From the NCBI GenBank assembly GCA_958510875.1, contig OY294070.1, positions 114,680,703 to 114,744,702 on the forward strand: a DNA stretch of 64,000 nt, read 5' to 3'. This document shows positions 44,843 through 54,140 of this stretch, in pieces (the first letter of the stretch is position 1; each line of letters opens with the position of its first letter). A program made the position numbers and the translations under genes. The notes beneath the pieces are model-generated. The model was not told the DNA's origin and searched no databases. It worked only from the letters and a program-made list of their open reading frames with translations. The DNA is from Endomychus coccineus (taxonomy: Eukaryota > Arthropoda > Insecta > Coleoptera > Endomychidae).

Positions 44843-44923
44843 TCTCTATAATAGAAGAATTGATAGAGGCAGGGGTAATTGAACAAAAACCAGGTGTAAG
44901 ACAAATTCATCATAGTTATAAAG

Positions 44924-45451
44924 ATGGTTTCAATGGATAAGTTTGGCAGAGCCTCCTCTTCCATGTGGATATATGATACAAATGTATTTAATAATAATTT
45001 CAAACAAGTTCACGGACAAGGATTATTCCTAACGAGCGATGGAAGTTATGATATGGAAAATCGTAGATTGTGCAACGTAAAATCACCGAATGATGATGGA
45101 GATGTTGCAAATAAAGTATATGTTGATAAATTAACACACAAACTGAATCTGAAAACGGAAACCAGTCTTAAAGATACCTTCAATGTTAGGGTTGATAATT
45201 TGATCAAAGATATCAACAAGGATCTGGATGAACATAACTTAACGAATGAGAAGGTTATTCTCAACATTGATAAACATCTGATGGACATTGAGAATAGATA
45301 TAATGGAATGGGGATCTATATAAAATCAGAGTATAAAACAATCAGTGATAGTGTGAGGGAAAACAGAAATGAATTGAAAGAGATCATTAACACATTTAAC
45401 AGTGTGAACATGCGTCTAAATGACATTACTAGTAAAGTGGAGGCGTTATAA
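44924..45451 (+). CDS. Fibre/spike-like coiled-coil protein
   Basis: 175 residues from ATG 44924 (a second ATG at 44933). Residues about 40-70 read 'GSYDMENRRLCNVKSPNDDG' then 'DVANKVYVDK'. This is the 'xYDxxxxRLxNVxxPxxxxDAxNKxYVD' motif found at the start of phage tail-fibre and similar trimeric fibre proteins. The remainder is a heptad-rich, highly charged region (about 75-175) compatible with a trimeric coiled coil. It could be a capsid spike or fibre, or a tegument-like protein. It lies between the DUF8207-like gene and a basic small frame. The frame ends with TAA, but six bases later the same frame reopens with an ATG (45458), so this stop may have cut off a basic C-terminal tail. Confidence 0.6.
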   Translation: MVSMDKFGRASSSMWIYDTNVFNNNFKQVHGQGLFLTSDGSYDMENRRLCNVKSPNDDGDVANKVYVDKLTHKLNLKTETSLKDTFNVRVDNLIKDINKDLDEHNLTNEKVILNIDKHLMDIENRYNGMGIYIKSEYKTISDSVRENRNELKEIINTFNSVNMRLNDITSKVEAL

Positions 45452-45457
45452 CGACGG

Positions 45458-45577
45458 ATGACATCTGTGGAACCTTCTAAGAAGAGACCCTCATCATCCA
45501 CAACTACAAAGCAGGGCTCTGTGAAACGTATATCTCCAAATCCTGTGAATATACCCAAAAAATTAATTCTACACTAG
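45458..45577 (+). CDS. Small basic peptide frame, possibly the lost tail of the fibre-like protein
   Basis: ATG 45458 to TAG 45577, 39 residues, in the same frame as the preceding gene. It is rich in Ser, Lys, Arg and Pro ('MTSVEPSKKRPSSSTTKQGS', then 'VKRISP'). No homology recognised. Either a short DNA-binding peptide or the former C-terminus of the 44924-45451 protein. Confidence 0.35.
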   Translation: MTSVEPSKKRPSSSTTTKQGSVKRISPNPVNIPKKLILH

Positions 45578-45594
45578 ATTTCCACATTGATAAG

Positions 45595-45699
45595 ATGAGT
45601 AGAGAACAAGTTTTGCATGAGCTTCATGAGCACAGAAGAAAGAACTTTTACCAGCGTCGAACATACATAAAAGGACTTCAATATAGGTGGAAGGGGTAG
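45595..45699 (+). pseudogene. Remnant of retroviral-type integrase of the viral element
   Basis: A 34-residue frame 'MSREQVLHELHEHRRKNFYQ' followed by 'RRTYIKGLQYRWKG' and a stop. It resembles the segment just before the catalytic core of Polinton/adintovirus-type integrases (xELHxPxRKNFxRRxVxVxGxDxxWQADL). The stop replaces the WQADL part and the DDE core is absent. If right, the element once carried an integrase and has lost it. The match is short, so the call is tentative. Confidence 0.45.
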
Positions 45700-46140
45700 G
45701 AATATGCAATACGACTAGGACGATGAATCAAGAGTCAAGATTGAGATATTTGAAACATATATTGTTAAGATTATACTTCAGTCTTTTGTATTGAGAAAAT
45801 TAATAAAAAAAATTATTTTGAGATCTTTGGTCTTCCTCCCACCCCTCGTTAAATAACGGTGCAATCTTGAATTCTCATCAGTCTGTATGGAAGCGTGCGT
45901 GTGAGAAGTTGTTCTCAATACGCTTATAAACAAGCTCATGTTTGAACTTCATATTCCTGGTTATCAATACCAGGTGCTAAATTAGAAGAACGGTTGATGA
46001 GATCCAGGGTATCAATTCATTCGATAAAGCTTGCCGTCTACACGATATTTCATGCAATATAACACTTATAATTGTAGCCAGTTATATTTGGAATTCCTCT
46101 CTAACTCTTCAGTTGTGGTCGACTAACATTGCACTTTATT
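45700..46140 (+). other. Spacer between viral genes
   Basis: About 440 bases without a convincing frame. An A/T run with 'aataaaaaaaattattttg' near 45802 could hold a poly(A) signal. Confidence 0.4.
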
Positions 46141-46150
46141 AGTATATAAA
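46141..46150 (+). promoter_or_regulatory. TATA-like box before the putative minor capsid gene
   Basis: 'agtatataaa', identical to 43114-43123. Its distance to ATG 46161 is too short for a usual transcription start, which favours ATG 46179 as the true start. Confidence 0.45.
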
Positions 46151-46178
46151 TAGATTGTTGATGAAGTTTTCATCAATC

Positions 46179-46922
46179 ATGTCTCAGACGTTCACTATCA
46201 CGGGTAAGAGCTCCCGCTTATCTGTAGATTTTCACCCACCTATAGAACTAGATCCTCATTCATATTATTCTATCGCACTTGTTGGTTTGCATACGTACAA
46301 TAGCATCCCGAACATTGAAGAAGGTTTTAATAAATTTTATTATGAAGATGTGAAGGGTGAGGAAAAAGTAGTTACTATACCTACGGGGTCCTACGAGTTG
46401 ACAGACATCGAAGATTTCATACAAAGTACAGTTTGTGGGATAGGAGTGAAGCAAGAAGAGCGTGACCGGAAATTATCAATAAAATCTAACAACAACACTC
46501 TACACACAGAGCTGAAGAGTGATTTTAAAGTGAATTTTATTCCTAAAGATAGTATAAGCGAACTGTTGAGATTCAGCAAAAAGAAATTGACATCTCGTGA
46601 ACTACACGTATCTGATCGACCTATAAACATAATCAAAGTTCAAACTATACGTGTTGAGTGTAACTTAACCGCAGGAGCATATTATAACAATAAGATAGCT
46701 CATACGATATATGAGTTCTCACCTCTTGTACCACCTGGGTTTTCCATTGATATAAAGCCGAAGAATCTTATTTATCTACCGGTCATCAGCAAGACGTCCT
46801 TCGATAACATCACGCTGAATATTTTAGATCAGAATTGGAAACCGGTAAATTTTCGTGGAGAAGAAATTATTATACGATTGGAATTGAAAAAGATCGCTAG
46901 GGATTATGGCTCACAACAATAA
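46179..46922 (+). CDS. Putative minor capsid (penton-like) protein of a Polinton/adintovirus-like element
   Basis: 247 residues from ATG 46179 (the frame also allows ATG 46161). The sequence is rich in beta-strand patterns. It opens with 'MSQTFTITGKSSRLSVDFHP' and contains 'YSIALVGLHTYNSIPNI', 'IPTGSYELTDIEDFI' and 'VECNLTAGAYYNNKIAHTIY'. It ends with 'ILDQNWKPVNFRGEEIIIRL' and 'ELKKIA'. From memory, proteins with IPTGSYExxDIE and FRGEEIxxRLxLK are widespread in aphid, spider and cnidarian genomes next to packaging ATPases of this type. A single-jelly-roll minor capsid (penton) role is the likely reading but remains inference. The frame is intact. Confidence 0.6.
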   Translation: MSQTFTITGKSSRLSVDFHPPIELDPHSYYSIALVGLHTYNSIPNIEEGFNKFYYEDVKGEEKVVTIPTGSYELTDIEDFIQSTVCGIGVKQEERDRKLSIKSNNNTLHTELKSDFKVNFIPKDSISELLRFSKKKLTSRELHVSDRPINIIKVQTIRVECNLTAGAYYNNKIAHTIYEFSPLVPPGFSIDIKPKNLIYLPVISKTSFDNITLNILDQNWKPVNFRGEEIIIRLELKKIARDYGSQQ

Positions 46923-47002
46923 ATAATAATCCAATACTCACCATCACTCATTATATGAAAGGAATTCAACTGAGAAGGTTGCAGTAGCCATCACTTGAGA
47001 AC

Positions 47003-47218
47003 ATGGGTTTGGATTTTAGCAATAAAAGACATCTCCATAGTGGTCATCAGTCATTATCTACAACGAGCTCGAGGGAGAAGGTTGCTTCTGCATCACTGTC
47101 ATTGAAGAAGGAGAAGGTTGCTTCTGCATCACTATCATTGGAAAATATAAATTTTTTGAAGTCCCTTGGTTACAATGTCGGAAAAACTTCAAATATTCAA
47201 CGAGCCAAACTTCATTGA
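47003..47218 (+). CDS. Small viral protein with an internal 12-residue repeat
   Basis: 71 residues from ATG 47003. The middle has two near-identical units 'EKVASASLSLKK' and 'EKVASASLSLEN', followed by 'INFLKSLGYNVGK'. Short proteins ending in a '(N)IxFLxSLGxxV' segment recur in this class of viral insertions next to the minor capsid gene (recollection of the family, not checked). It is the last gene of the cluster; the AT-rich repeat at 47245 begins 26 bases after its stop codon. Confidence 0.5.
   Translation: MGLDFSNKRHLHSGHQSLSTTSSREKVASASLSLKKEKVASASLSLENINFLKSLGYNVGKTSNIQRAKLH
47075..47146 (+). repeat. 36-bp tandem duplication inside the small viral gene
   Basis: 47075-47110 and 47111-47146 are nearly identical ('gagaaggttgcttctgcatc' starts both) and keep frame. 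Confidence 0.85.
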
Positions 47219-47244
47219 AGACATCATCCGGGAAGAAACTAATT

Positions 47245-47700
47245 AGTATTGGAAAATAATTTCAAAAAATAAACATTATTTTAAAATGTAAAGTTTTGTT
47301 ATAGGAAGAAATTGTCTTTTTCAGCATTTTCTTTGTTGAAATCTTGTAAGTGCTTTTTTGGTAAATCTTTCATTTTTTAATAATTATATTAAAAATTCTA
47401 TTCAAATTCAATAATTTTTTCTATTTACTAGAATAATTTAAAATTTTTAATTAATGTAACACATTCATTTGTCATAAGTGAATAAAATATTATTCAATCA
47501 AAAACTTTTCATTCTTAGATGAAATCTCAAGTGTATTTTAGTAATTTTTTATAATTAATTTCAATAACGAATTTAATAAATTCTTATGGTTTTTGAATAT
47601 AATAAATTTATTCATATTCATAATTGATAATTGAATTCTAAAATGATTTGTAAGGAATTATTATACATTTTAAAAATTAAATAAATAAAAAATTTCAATA
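47245..47700. repeat. AT-rich repeat downstream of the viral cluster (also at 30220)
   Basis: Second occurrence, in the same orientation, of the sequence that follows the NACHT-ankyrin gene (30220-30705). It starts with 'attagtattggaaaataat' and ends near 'aataaataaaaaatttcaat'. The similarity is continuous with small gaps. Confidence 0.75.
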
Positions 47701-48189
47701 AGTGTAATGTTCACTACACTTTTTCTTTTGGGTTCTTGGAGTTTTAATAAAACACATTTGAATATTAACCTCGCTTATAATAAGTCCCCGCTCGATTTTA
47801 CAACCTTTTATCAACTGAATCAAGATCTCTTGTTGCTTGATGTGCGCATGTCCTGCGTAACCCTATATCTATACATTACACTACCTTCCTCAATCTGAGA
47901 ATTAGTTCAGTACTTTGACCTGTCTGGAGGTTTTCTGTAACGAACCCCTCTTCTCGGAGCAATAAATTCATTTTCAGAATCTACTGATAGCGTGCCCCGC
48001 CACAATTCTGGCAGATCTGATGGATGTTTTTATCAAAGCGGTTTACACCTCGTTGGTTTTTATACGCTCTCCTGAAGTATTCCTGTAACACCTGTTTCGC
48101 TACACACGCTGTTATCACTTATCACTTTACTACACTTCACACCACCATACTCTTATATTTGATTAACATGCCGCTGCCAAGTTTTGCCT
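47701..48189. other. Non-coding or unrecognised stretch
   Basis: No gene assigned. On the minus strand 47995-48095 reads a short 'QNCGG' containing peptide that could be retroelement debris. Confidence 0.35.
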
Positions 48190-48370
48190 AGTTCCGGAAT
48201 GAAGAATAAATGTTCTCGGTCCGATTTTCTTATTTAACCGACCTTTTATTCAGTTTTTTCGCAATTCCCGTTTTTACTAAAACTAAGTCACCAACGTTTT
48301 CGTTCTTTTTCCTTTAAAATATTTCTGTTGAATTTTTAGCTTTTCTCTTACTGTTTCGAGTACCTTACTT
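48190..48370 (-). pseudogene. LTR-retroelement integrase C-terminal scrap
   Basis: The minus strand gives 'VREKLKIQQKYFKGKRTKTL' and later 'KKIGPRTF' with stops between. This recalls the region after the integrase core of Gypsy-like elements (REKxKxxQxxYxxxR...KxxGPY). Weak, degraded. Confidence 0.3.
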
Positions 48371-48449
48371 CTACTTGTAACTTGTCGTAGGTGGTGGTAA
48401 GAAATTCAATCGAAATCTAAGATTCCTGCCTAACATTGACAACACTACA

Positions 48450-48985
48450 TAAGCTCATTCGTATGCTTTTCAACTAAGGCAGTTCATTTAGAATCAGTAG
48501 CCGACCTCACTACTGAAGCATTTTTAGCATCAATGTGTCATCTTGTGTCCAGAAGAGGCAAACCGCAAAATATGTATTCCGATAATGGAACTAACTTTGT
48601 AGGTGCCAATTCTGAGCTAATAGAATTACCACAATCTGTAAACAATGAAATCAATCAAACTATCAATCAAAACACTTTAGCTAAAGACAATATATCGTGG
48701 CATTTCATACCACCCAGATCTCCGCATTTTGAAGGTCTCTGGGAAGCAGGTATCAAGTCAACTAAAGTACATTTGCGGAGAGGTGTGAGCTATGCCACTC
48801 TCACATTTGAGGAATTATGTATATGTATAACAGAGATTGAGGCAATTCCCAACTTCTGTCCTTTAAATCCCTTGTCATCAGATCCTAATGACCTAGATTC
48901 ATCAACCCCTGCTCATTTTCTTATTGGAAAATCGCTATCTGCAATTCCGGATTCCAATGTGATGGATCAGGAGAATTATTATTGA
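48450..48985 (+). pseudogene. BEL/Pao-type integrase fragment
   Basis: In one frame from about 48452: 'FVCFSTKAVHLESVADLTTE' and 'VSRRGKPQNMYSDNGTNFVG' (catalytic Asp in SDNGTNF). Then 'WHFIPPRSPHFEGLWEAGIK' (with the catalytic Glu) and 'NPLSSDPNDL', 'TPAHFLIGKSLSAIP' follow. This order and wording are typical of BEL/Pao integrases. The N-terminal zinc finger and the first catalytic Asp region are missing. The frame stays open to the stop at 48985, although the remainder of the element is absent. Confidence 0.8.
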
Positions 48986-48999
48986 ATGACCTGACAGCT

Positions 49000-50827
49000 T
49001 GTTTTCAAACATTCACAGAAAATTATGAACAATATTCCGAAAAAATTAGAAGCAAACTTCAAGTTCTGATAGAACACGTGGATATCGGAACACCAAATCA
49101 TGATATAAGAGTTAGCTAAGAGAACATGTACACCAATCAGGCTCTAGCCACATTCCAATCAGGAATTCTGGAGCCATACTGTACTCATTTGATGAACTTA
49201 TCAATTCAGTCATTGGACCAGGCGTTACTAGAATGTAGACGTCTTGACAACAATAAATCACAAGCTAGTTTCATGAACTTCATTCGAAACCCATACTAAA
49301 AAATAATAATATTAATTTTAACAATAAAAATAATATATTTCCGAAATTCAAACAATTAACACACTCTACACCCTTCAATCAATCTTATACAAACATTTCG
49401 CCAAAGTCACTCCAGGCATAATGATTTTTCTCAAGGTCCCGTTAATATTCAAACAAAGGCCTTGCCACCTCAGAAATATTTTACTAATATTAGACTAACC
49501 CCTATGTCTACTCCTACCAGGAATACTTTTGAACGACCTTTCCAGAACACACCTCGAAATAATTTTAACCAATCTGTCCCTATGTCGACTTCTACTAGAA
49601 GACCTGTACAAAATGTTTATCAACCTCAACAGAGTAATTTCATTTTCGAAGAACTTTTTAATGTTGAAGAGAGTTTAGAACTCGAAAACTATGAATGTAA
49701 CGAAACAGATTTTACCCCTGAAATAGAAAATTTTCAGATCGAAGCTTCGGAAGACATATTGACTTGAATACAATTTCCACTAAACCCAAACTACCATTTA
49801 TCACTATACCAAGCTTAAATTTGAAAATTTTTATAGATTCTGGTGCTCCAAATAGTGTAATGAATCCCGGCCCTGCGTGTAAACATTTTGAAAATTATTT
49901 CTTTTCAAAACCATTTAGTATTGTCTATTAATTAAACAATCGAAAGTGATGAAAACATTACATTAGATGAATACGGTATAAATCATCCTATTGAATTTCA
50001 TATCTTAAAATGGCATGATCGTTATGACGCTCTCATAGGAAGTCATGATTTTCAGATATTAGGAGCAAAAATTAATTATGAAGACCAAACTTTAGAAATG
50101 AAAAACACAAAAATTCCATTTTTTATAGAATTAAACCCATTGAATTTTCGACCTCATAAACAAACCGTCGTTAATCATTTCGGAGTTCCTGTGAATATAG
50201 AAAAAGGGTAAGTTGTAGTTCCTGAAATTAAAATTGACAATTCTTTCATACCTGAATCAATAGTCGAATCAAAAAATGGTGTGTGTTTGATCCCATATAA
50301 TGAAGATTGCACTAAAGAAGTTTATTGGCATAAGCAAATTAATGTAGAACCTATTGTTAATATCCAAATTGAAAATCCAATAACAAGCAAATCACAATTG
50401 AAAATTCCAAATGTAATACGAACAAATCATTTGAATTTAGAAGGAATAGATAAGATTTTACAATTATGCTCTCGATATAGAAATATTTTTCATGATGACA
50501 AAACAGATCTTACTTTTACTAATGCAGTAAAACATAAAATTAGAATTACTGACGAAGAACCAATTACATTGCAAATCATATCGTTATCCATATCATTTAA
50601 AGTCCAAAATTCAACGTCAAATTGAGAATCTACTTGACAATAAAATAATAAGACCTTCTATATCACCATACAGTAGTCCAGTTTGGATAGTACCAAAAAA
50701 ACTAGATCCGTTTGGTAAAAAGAAATGGCGACTCATTATCGATTATAGGAAATTAAATGAGAAAACTATCGAAGATAAATATCCTTTTCCAAGAATAGAT
50801 GAAATTTTAGACAATTTAGGAAAATGT
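49000..50827 (+). pseudogene. Gypsy-like LTR retrotransposon: gag, protease, start of RT
   Basis: In order: gag-like 'ALATFQSGILEPYCTHLMNL' (49140-49200) with 'QALLECRRLDNNKSQASFMN' (49220-49280), and a Pro/Asn/Thr-rich gag tail (49462-49767). An aspartic-protease motif 'IFIDSGAPNSVM' (49830-49865) follows, then a linker (50281-50625). The start of reverse transcriptase comes last, 'SPYSSPVWIVPKKLDPFGKK' and 'WRLIIDYRKLNEKTIEDKYP' (50665-50795). It stops abruptly at 50827 where a minus-strand LINE begins. Several frameshifts and stops are present. No LTR is recognised. The BEL/Pao integrase piece just upstream belongs to another family. Confidence 0.75.
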
Positions 50828-52361
50828 AATATATCTAGGTTTCCTAAGTCGTTTTTATACACTCCTCCCCATCCTATAATTCCGTATCTCAAATGTGATT
50901 CAGACAGGGTGCAAGATTTACAACTGTTTTACATTTTAAATAGAAGTAAATGTTCAAAACTATGGATATAAAATCTTATTTTTTTTTTATATTTTTTATT
51001 TGTACTTCCCATTTTAGATGTTGATCAATATAAATTCCTAGATATTTAACATAATTTGCGGATTCGATTTGAAATATTTCATTCTTATTATTAAAATTTG
51101 TTCTAGAAAGGATGGCAATCCACTCTCATAGGAGGCAGTAGTTACATATTTTGTTTTGTTGAAGTTCAGAGTTGAATAATTGTTATTAAACCAATTTTTA
51201 AGTTGTACAGAATCAGATTGAACCAATGTTTTCATTTCATCCCAGCTATCGCTTTCATAAAATATCGACGTGTCATCTGCAAAAATTATGATTTTACCCT
51301 TAAAACTTGTCTTTGAAAGGATGGCAATCCACTCCCATAGGAGGCAGAAGTTACATATTTTGTTTTGTTGAAGTTCAGAGTTAAGTAATTGTTATTAAAC
51401 CAATTCTTAATTTCTACAAAATCAGATTGAACCAATCTTTTTAGTTCATCCCAGCCATCGATTTCATGAAATATCGCCATGTCATCTGCAAAAATTATGA
51501 TCTTACACTTTGTATTTATATTGAGAATGTTATTTATGTATATAATAAATGAAAGGAGGTCCACTATTGTACCTTGGGGCATTCCGAAAGAAATGTCACC
51601 TGAATCACTATAATAATTTTCTCTTTACTTCACGAATTGTTTTCTATGGCTTAAAAAGCTTTCGAACAATTGTAAAGGTGTTGCTTAATGCCCATATCAT
51701 CTAGTTTCTCTAGTAATGTTTTGTGGGAGATAGAGTCTAAGACTTTCGCCAAGTCTACAAATGTATAGAAAGAGAAGGTTTGCTTTCATCTATTGCTCTG
51801 AATATTTTTTCAGTTACACTCGATATGATATTTTCGGTTGATTTCGCTGGCTGAAATCCATAATTAATCTGAAATTATGTTATTTTTGTTGTAGAAAACT
51901 CAGTAATCTAGTTTTGAGAAGTGTCTCGAAAATGTTTGAGAAATTGGTAATTAAATAAGTGGGAAGGTAATTTCCAGATTCTAACCTATCGCCATTTTTA
52001 TAAATTGGAACAATAATTGATGTTTTAAAAGCTTTTGGACATATTCCTGATACGAATATTTAGTTAATTGATATTGTTAGTGGTTTTGTAATATGCTCAA
52101 TGATTCTTTGTAATGTTTCTGCCCGTGGTCCATCTATGCCTGTTGATTTGTGTTTCTTTAATTCAAGTATGACATTCCTTATTTCATTTTGATCAGTGGG
52201 CATTATGTTCTAAGAACATACAAGGTGATCAAGGTCATACCAAAAATAAATCTAAGAATTTTGACAATCGTGACATTTTCCTCATACAACTTCGTCGGAC
52301 ATGATTGAAAAGTAGCTCCAGTCGGAATAATAGTCCAACAATTCCCACCATAAATCCGGTA
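50828..52361 (-). pseudogene. Jockey/CR1-like LINE fragment, copy 2, inserted in the Gypsy RT
   Basis: Same element as 33336-34556: same outer borders ('ctaggtttcctaagtc' at one end, 'cccaccataaatccgg' at the other). On the minus strand 51286-51582 gives 'MPQGTIVDLLSFIIYINNI' (normally GVPQGTILGPLLFxxYINDI), 'KIIIFADDMAIF' and 'FNNNYLTLNFNKTKYVTSAS'. 51040-51300 is a second, tandem repeat of the same C-terminal stretch ('WFNNNYSTLNFNKTKYVT'), so the copy has an internal duplication of about 240 bases. Inactive. Confidence 0.75.
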
Positions 52362-52940
52362 GCCTATAAATGTATAGAGTTTTGTGGCAATAACATTTTA
52401 ATAGGCAATAACTTCGGAAAAAATGATAAGTTATTGTGTTTAAAAAATAATTTGAATGTATCAACGAGATGTGTATTATGAAACCAGTTATATTTCTCAT
52501 ATAAATAACGACTTGTCAACGGAACGTAAGTCCATATCGAGAAACTTATCAAAATCCACTACTATTGAATGTAAAAAAGCTTTGAAAGACATTGATTTAT
52601 GCAAAATTCATTGATTGCAAACTGGTAAGGTACTTTACTCGTTATAGATGCTCGTAGTTCTATATCATCCAAATGAGTTCATTCAAATAAGTAAATAAGT
52701 TGAAATTGAATATTATGTAATAAAATTGTAAGTACCAATATACCAATAAAACTACATAGTATAATTCACTCTCTAACTCCTAACTTGAATGTTCAAGAAT
52801 AATTTACTAAATAGTTTTAAGCTACTGAGAAAATGTAAAAAAAAATTTTGTCAAGATTACTTATCAACTTTTGATATATTCGCTCAACATGTTTCGTTCA
52901 AAACAGCAATATCCTGAATGCGTCGACTCCACCGCCGAGG
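52362..52940. other. Non-coding AT-rich gap
   Basis: Nothing recognised. Confidence 0.4.
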
Positions 52941-53556
52941 TGACATTCCCCAAGTTTCAAGACTTAATCCATATATCAGATGAACAGAGCAACCGCTAAG
53001 GGCGTAGAAAGAAGTAATCGTTCTCAATTATGTGAAAGATTATTTGAATTGATTGAGATATATGTTATGGAATGGACTGTCACGGACATTATGCGATTGT
53101 CAATGCATCATATATCTGTCACGGAAACGTTACTTGTATTGTTGGGGAGTTACGTGTTGTCTATTATAAACAGTCTGAACCAATGAACTCGTATATCCGA
53201 GTTCGTTGGTCTGAACTATGATAATGATCTAATAATCAATGAAAATTTCTCGTCATGTAAATTGTACGTGATTAGCTGTTGAGAACCTCAAAATATATTG
53301 AATCCCGCATAGTTTCAGATCGTCATCGCGATGCCATTCCCCAAGTTTCAAGACCTGATGCATAATATTTCGAATGAGTAGAAATAGCTGAAGTAGTAGT
53401 AGAGGCGTGAAATTTTACTCTATGTTATATGGAAATTTATCTGAATTGACAAGGATATTTATTCTATGGAATGGTCTGTCACAGATACTATGTGACTGGC
53501 AGTGTATCAGCTGATACTCATCTAAGCAGCATCTGTCTTGTTGATTGGGTTATATC

Positions 53557-54140
53557 CACGGTCGTACATACAGGTCTGGGGACTCGTATGTTTGAAATGA
53601 GTCTCTTACGCGTCGCCAAACTCGTAGTCCCTCGCTCAGCCACTAGCTAGCGCTTGAATCTCGAAGTACGGCAACAATCACATTATTAAGTAAAACAATT
53701 TTTTTCGTAACGCAATATTTACTATTCTGATTTGAGAGAGGAATAGAACTGTTACTCTTGTCAAAATATATTACTCACCTTGAAAATAACTTCCCCTTTT
53801 TCGTTATTCATGACGCACACATAAAAGACCTCGTTAAAACGATTTCTATTCGGAATCGCAAGCATCCACTTTTTTCGCATTTCCGCATCTTTCGGCACTT
53901 TAAAAACAGAAGTTTCTTGCTTTACACTTTTGTAGCCCGTTTTGCATTTCGGCACAATGCACGATTTCGTAATTTGTTCCTAAAAACGCAGGTATTCCTT
54001 GTGTTTACAAGTCAACTGACAGTTGTCAGAGAATACTCCGACGTGACGACTTTTGGTACTACGCGACAGTCGACGCTTAGCGGTCTCGCTTCTCACATAG
54101 GAACCAGCCTCGAGTTTACAGACCTGTATGTACGACCGTG
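53557..54140 (-). mobile_element. P-element-like transposon, internally deleted, 584 bp
   Basis: Inverted ends: 'cacggtcgtacatacaggtc' at 53557 and its complement ending at 54140. The flanking 8-base duplication is 'gttatatc' (53549-53556) and 'gttatata' (54141-54148), seven of eight identical; 8 bases is the P-superfamily rule. It contains one THAP-type exon on the minus strand. The third tandem unit shows the corresponding empty site near 54575 ('gagctatatgttgtctgtta'). Confidence 0.8.
53779..53985 (-). pseudogene. THAP-domain exon of a P-like transposase
   Basis: The minus strand reads 'SCIVPKCKTGYKS' (paired Cys), 'VFKVPKDAEMRKKWMLAI' (the FxFPxDxxxRxxW core with the invariant Trp) and 'VFYVCVMNNEKGEVIFK'. 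Here the last ligand pair C..H is damaged: VCxxHF is expected and VCVMN is found. Immediately after, 'aag|gtgagt' (exon end 53779) is a textbook 5' splice site, as in P transposases where the THAP exon is the first. The remaining transposase is missing. THAP binds the transposon ends; with the His lost it is probably inactive. No in-frame ATG is clear at the 5' side. Confidence 0.75.

Noticed and set aside
43141..47218. Assignment to a named virus species or genus
   Set aside because: Only a subset of genes is present and no search could be run; Polinton/adintovirus-like is the most precise label supportable.
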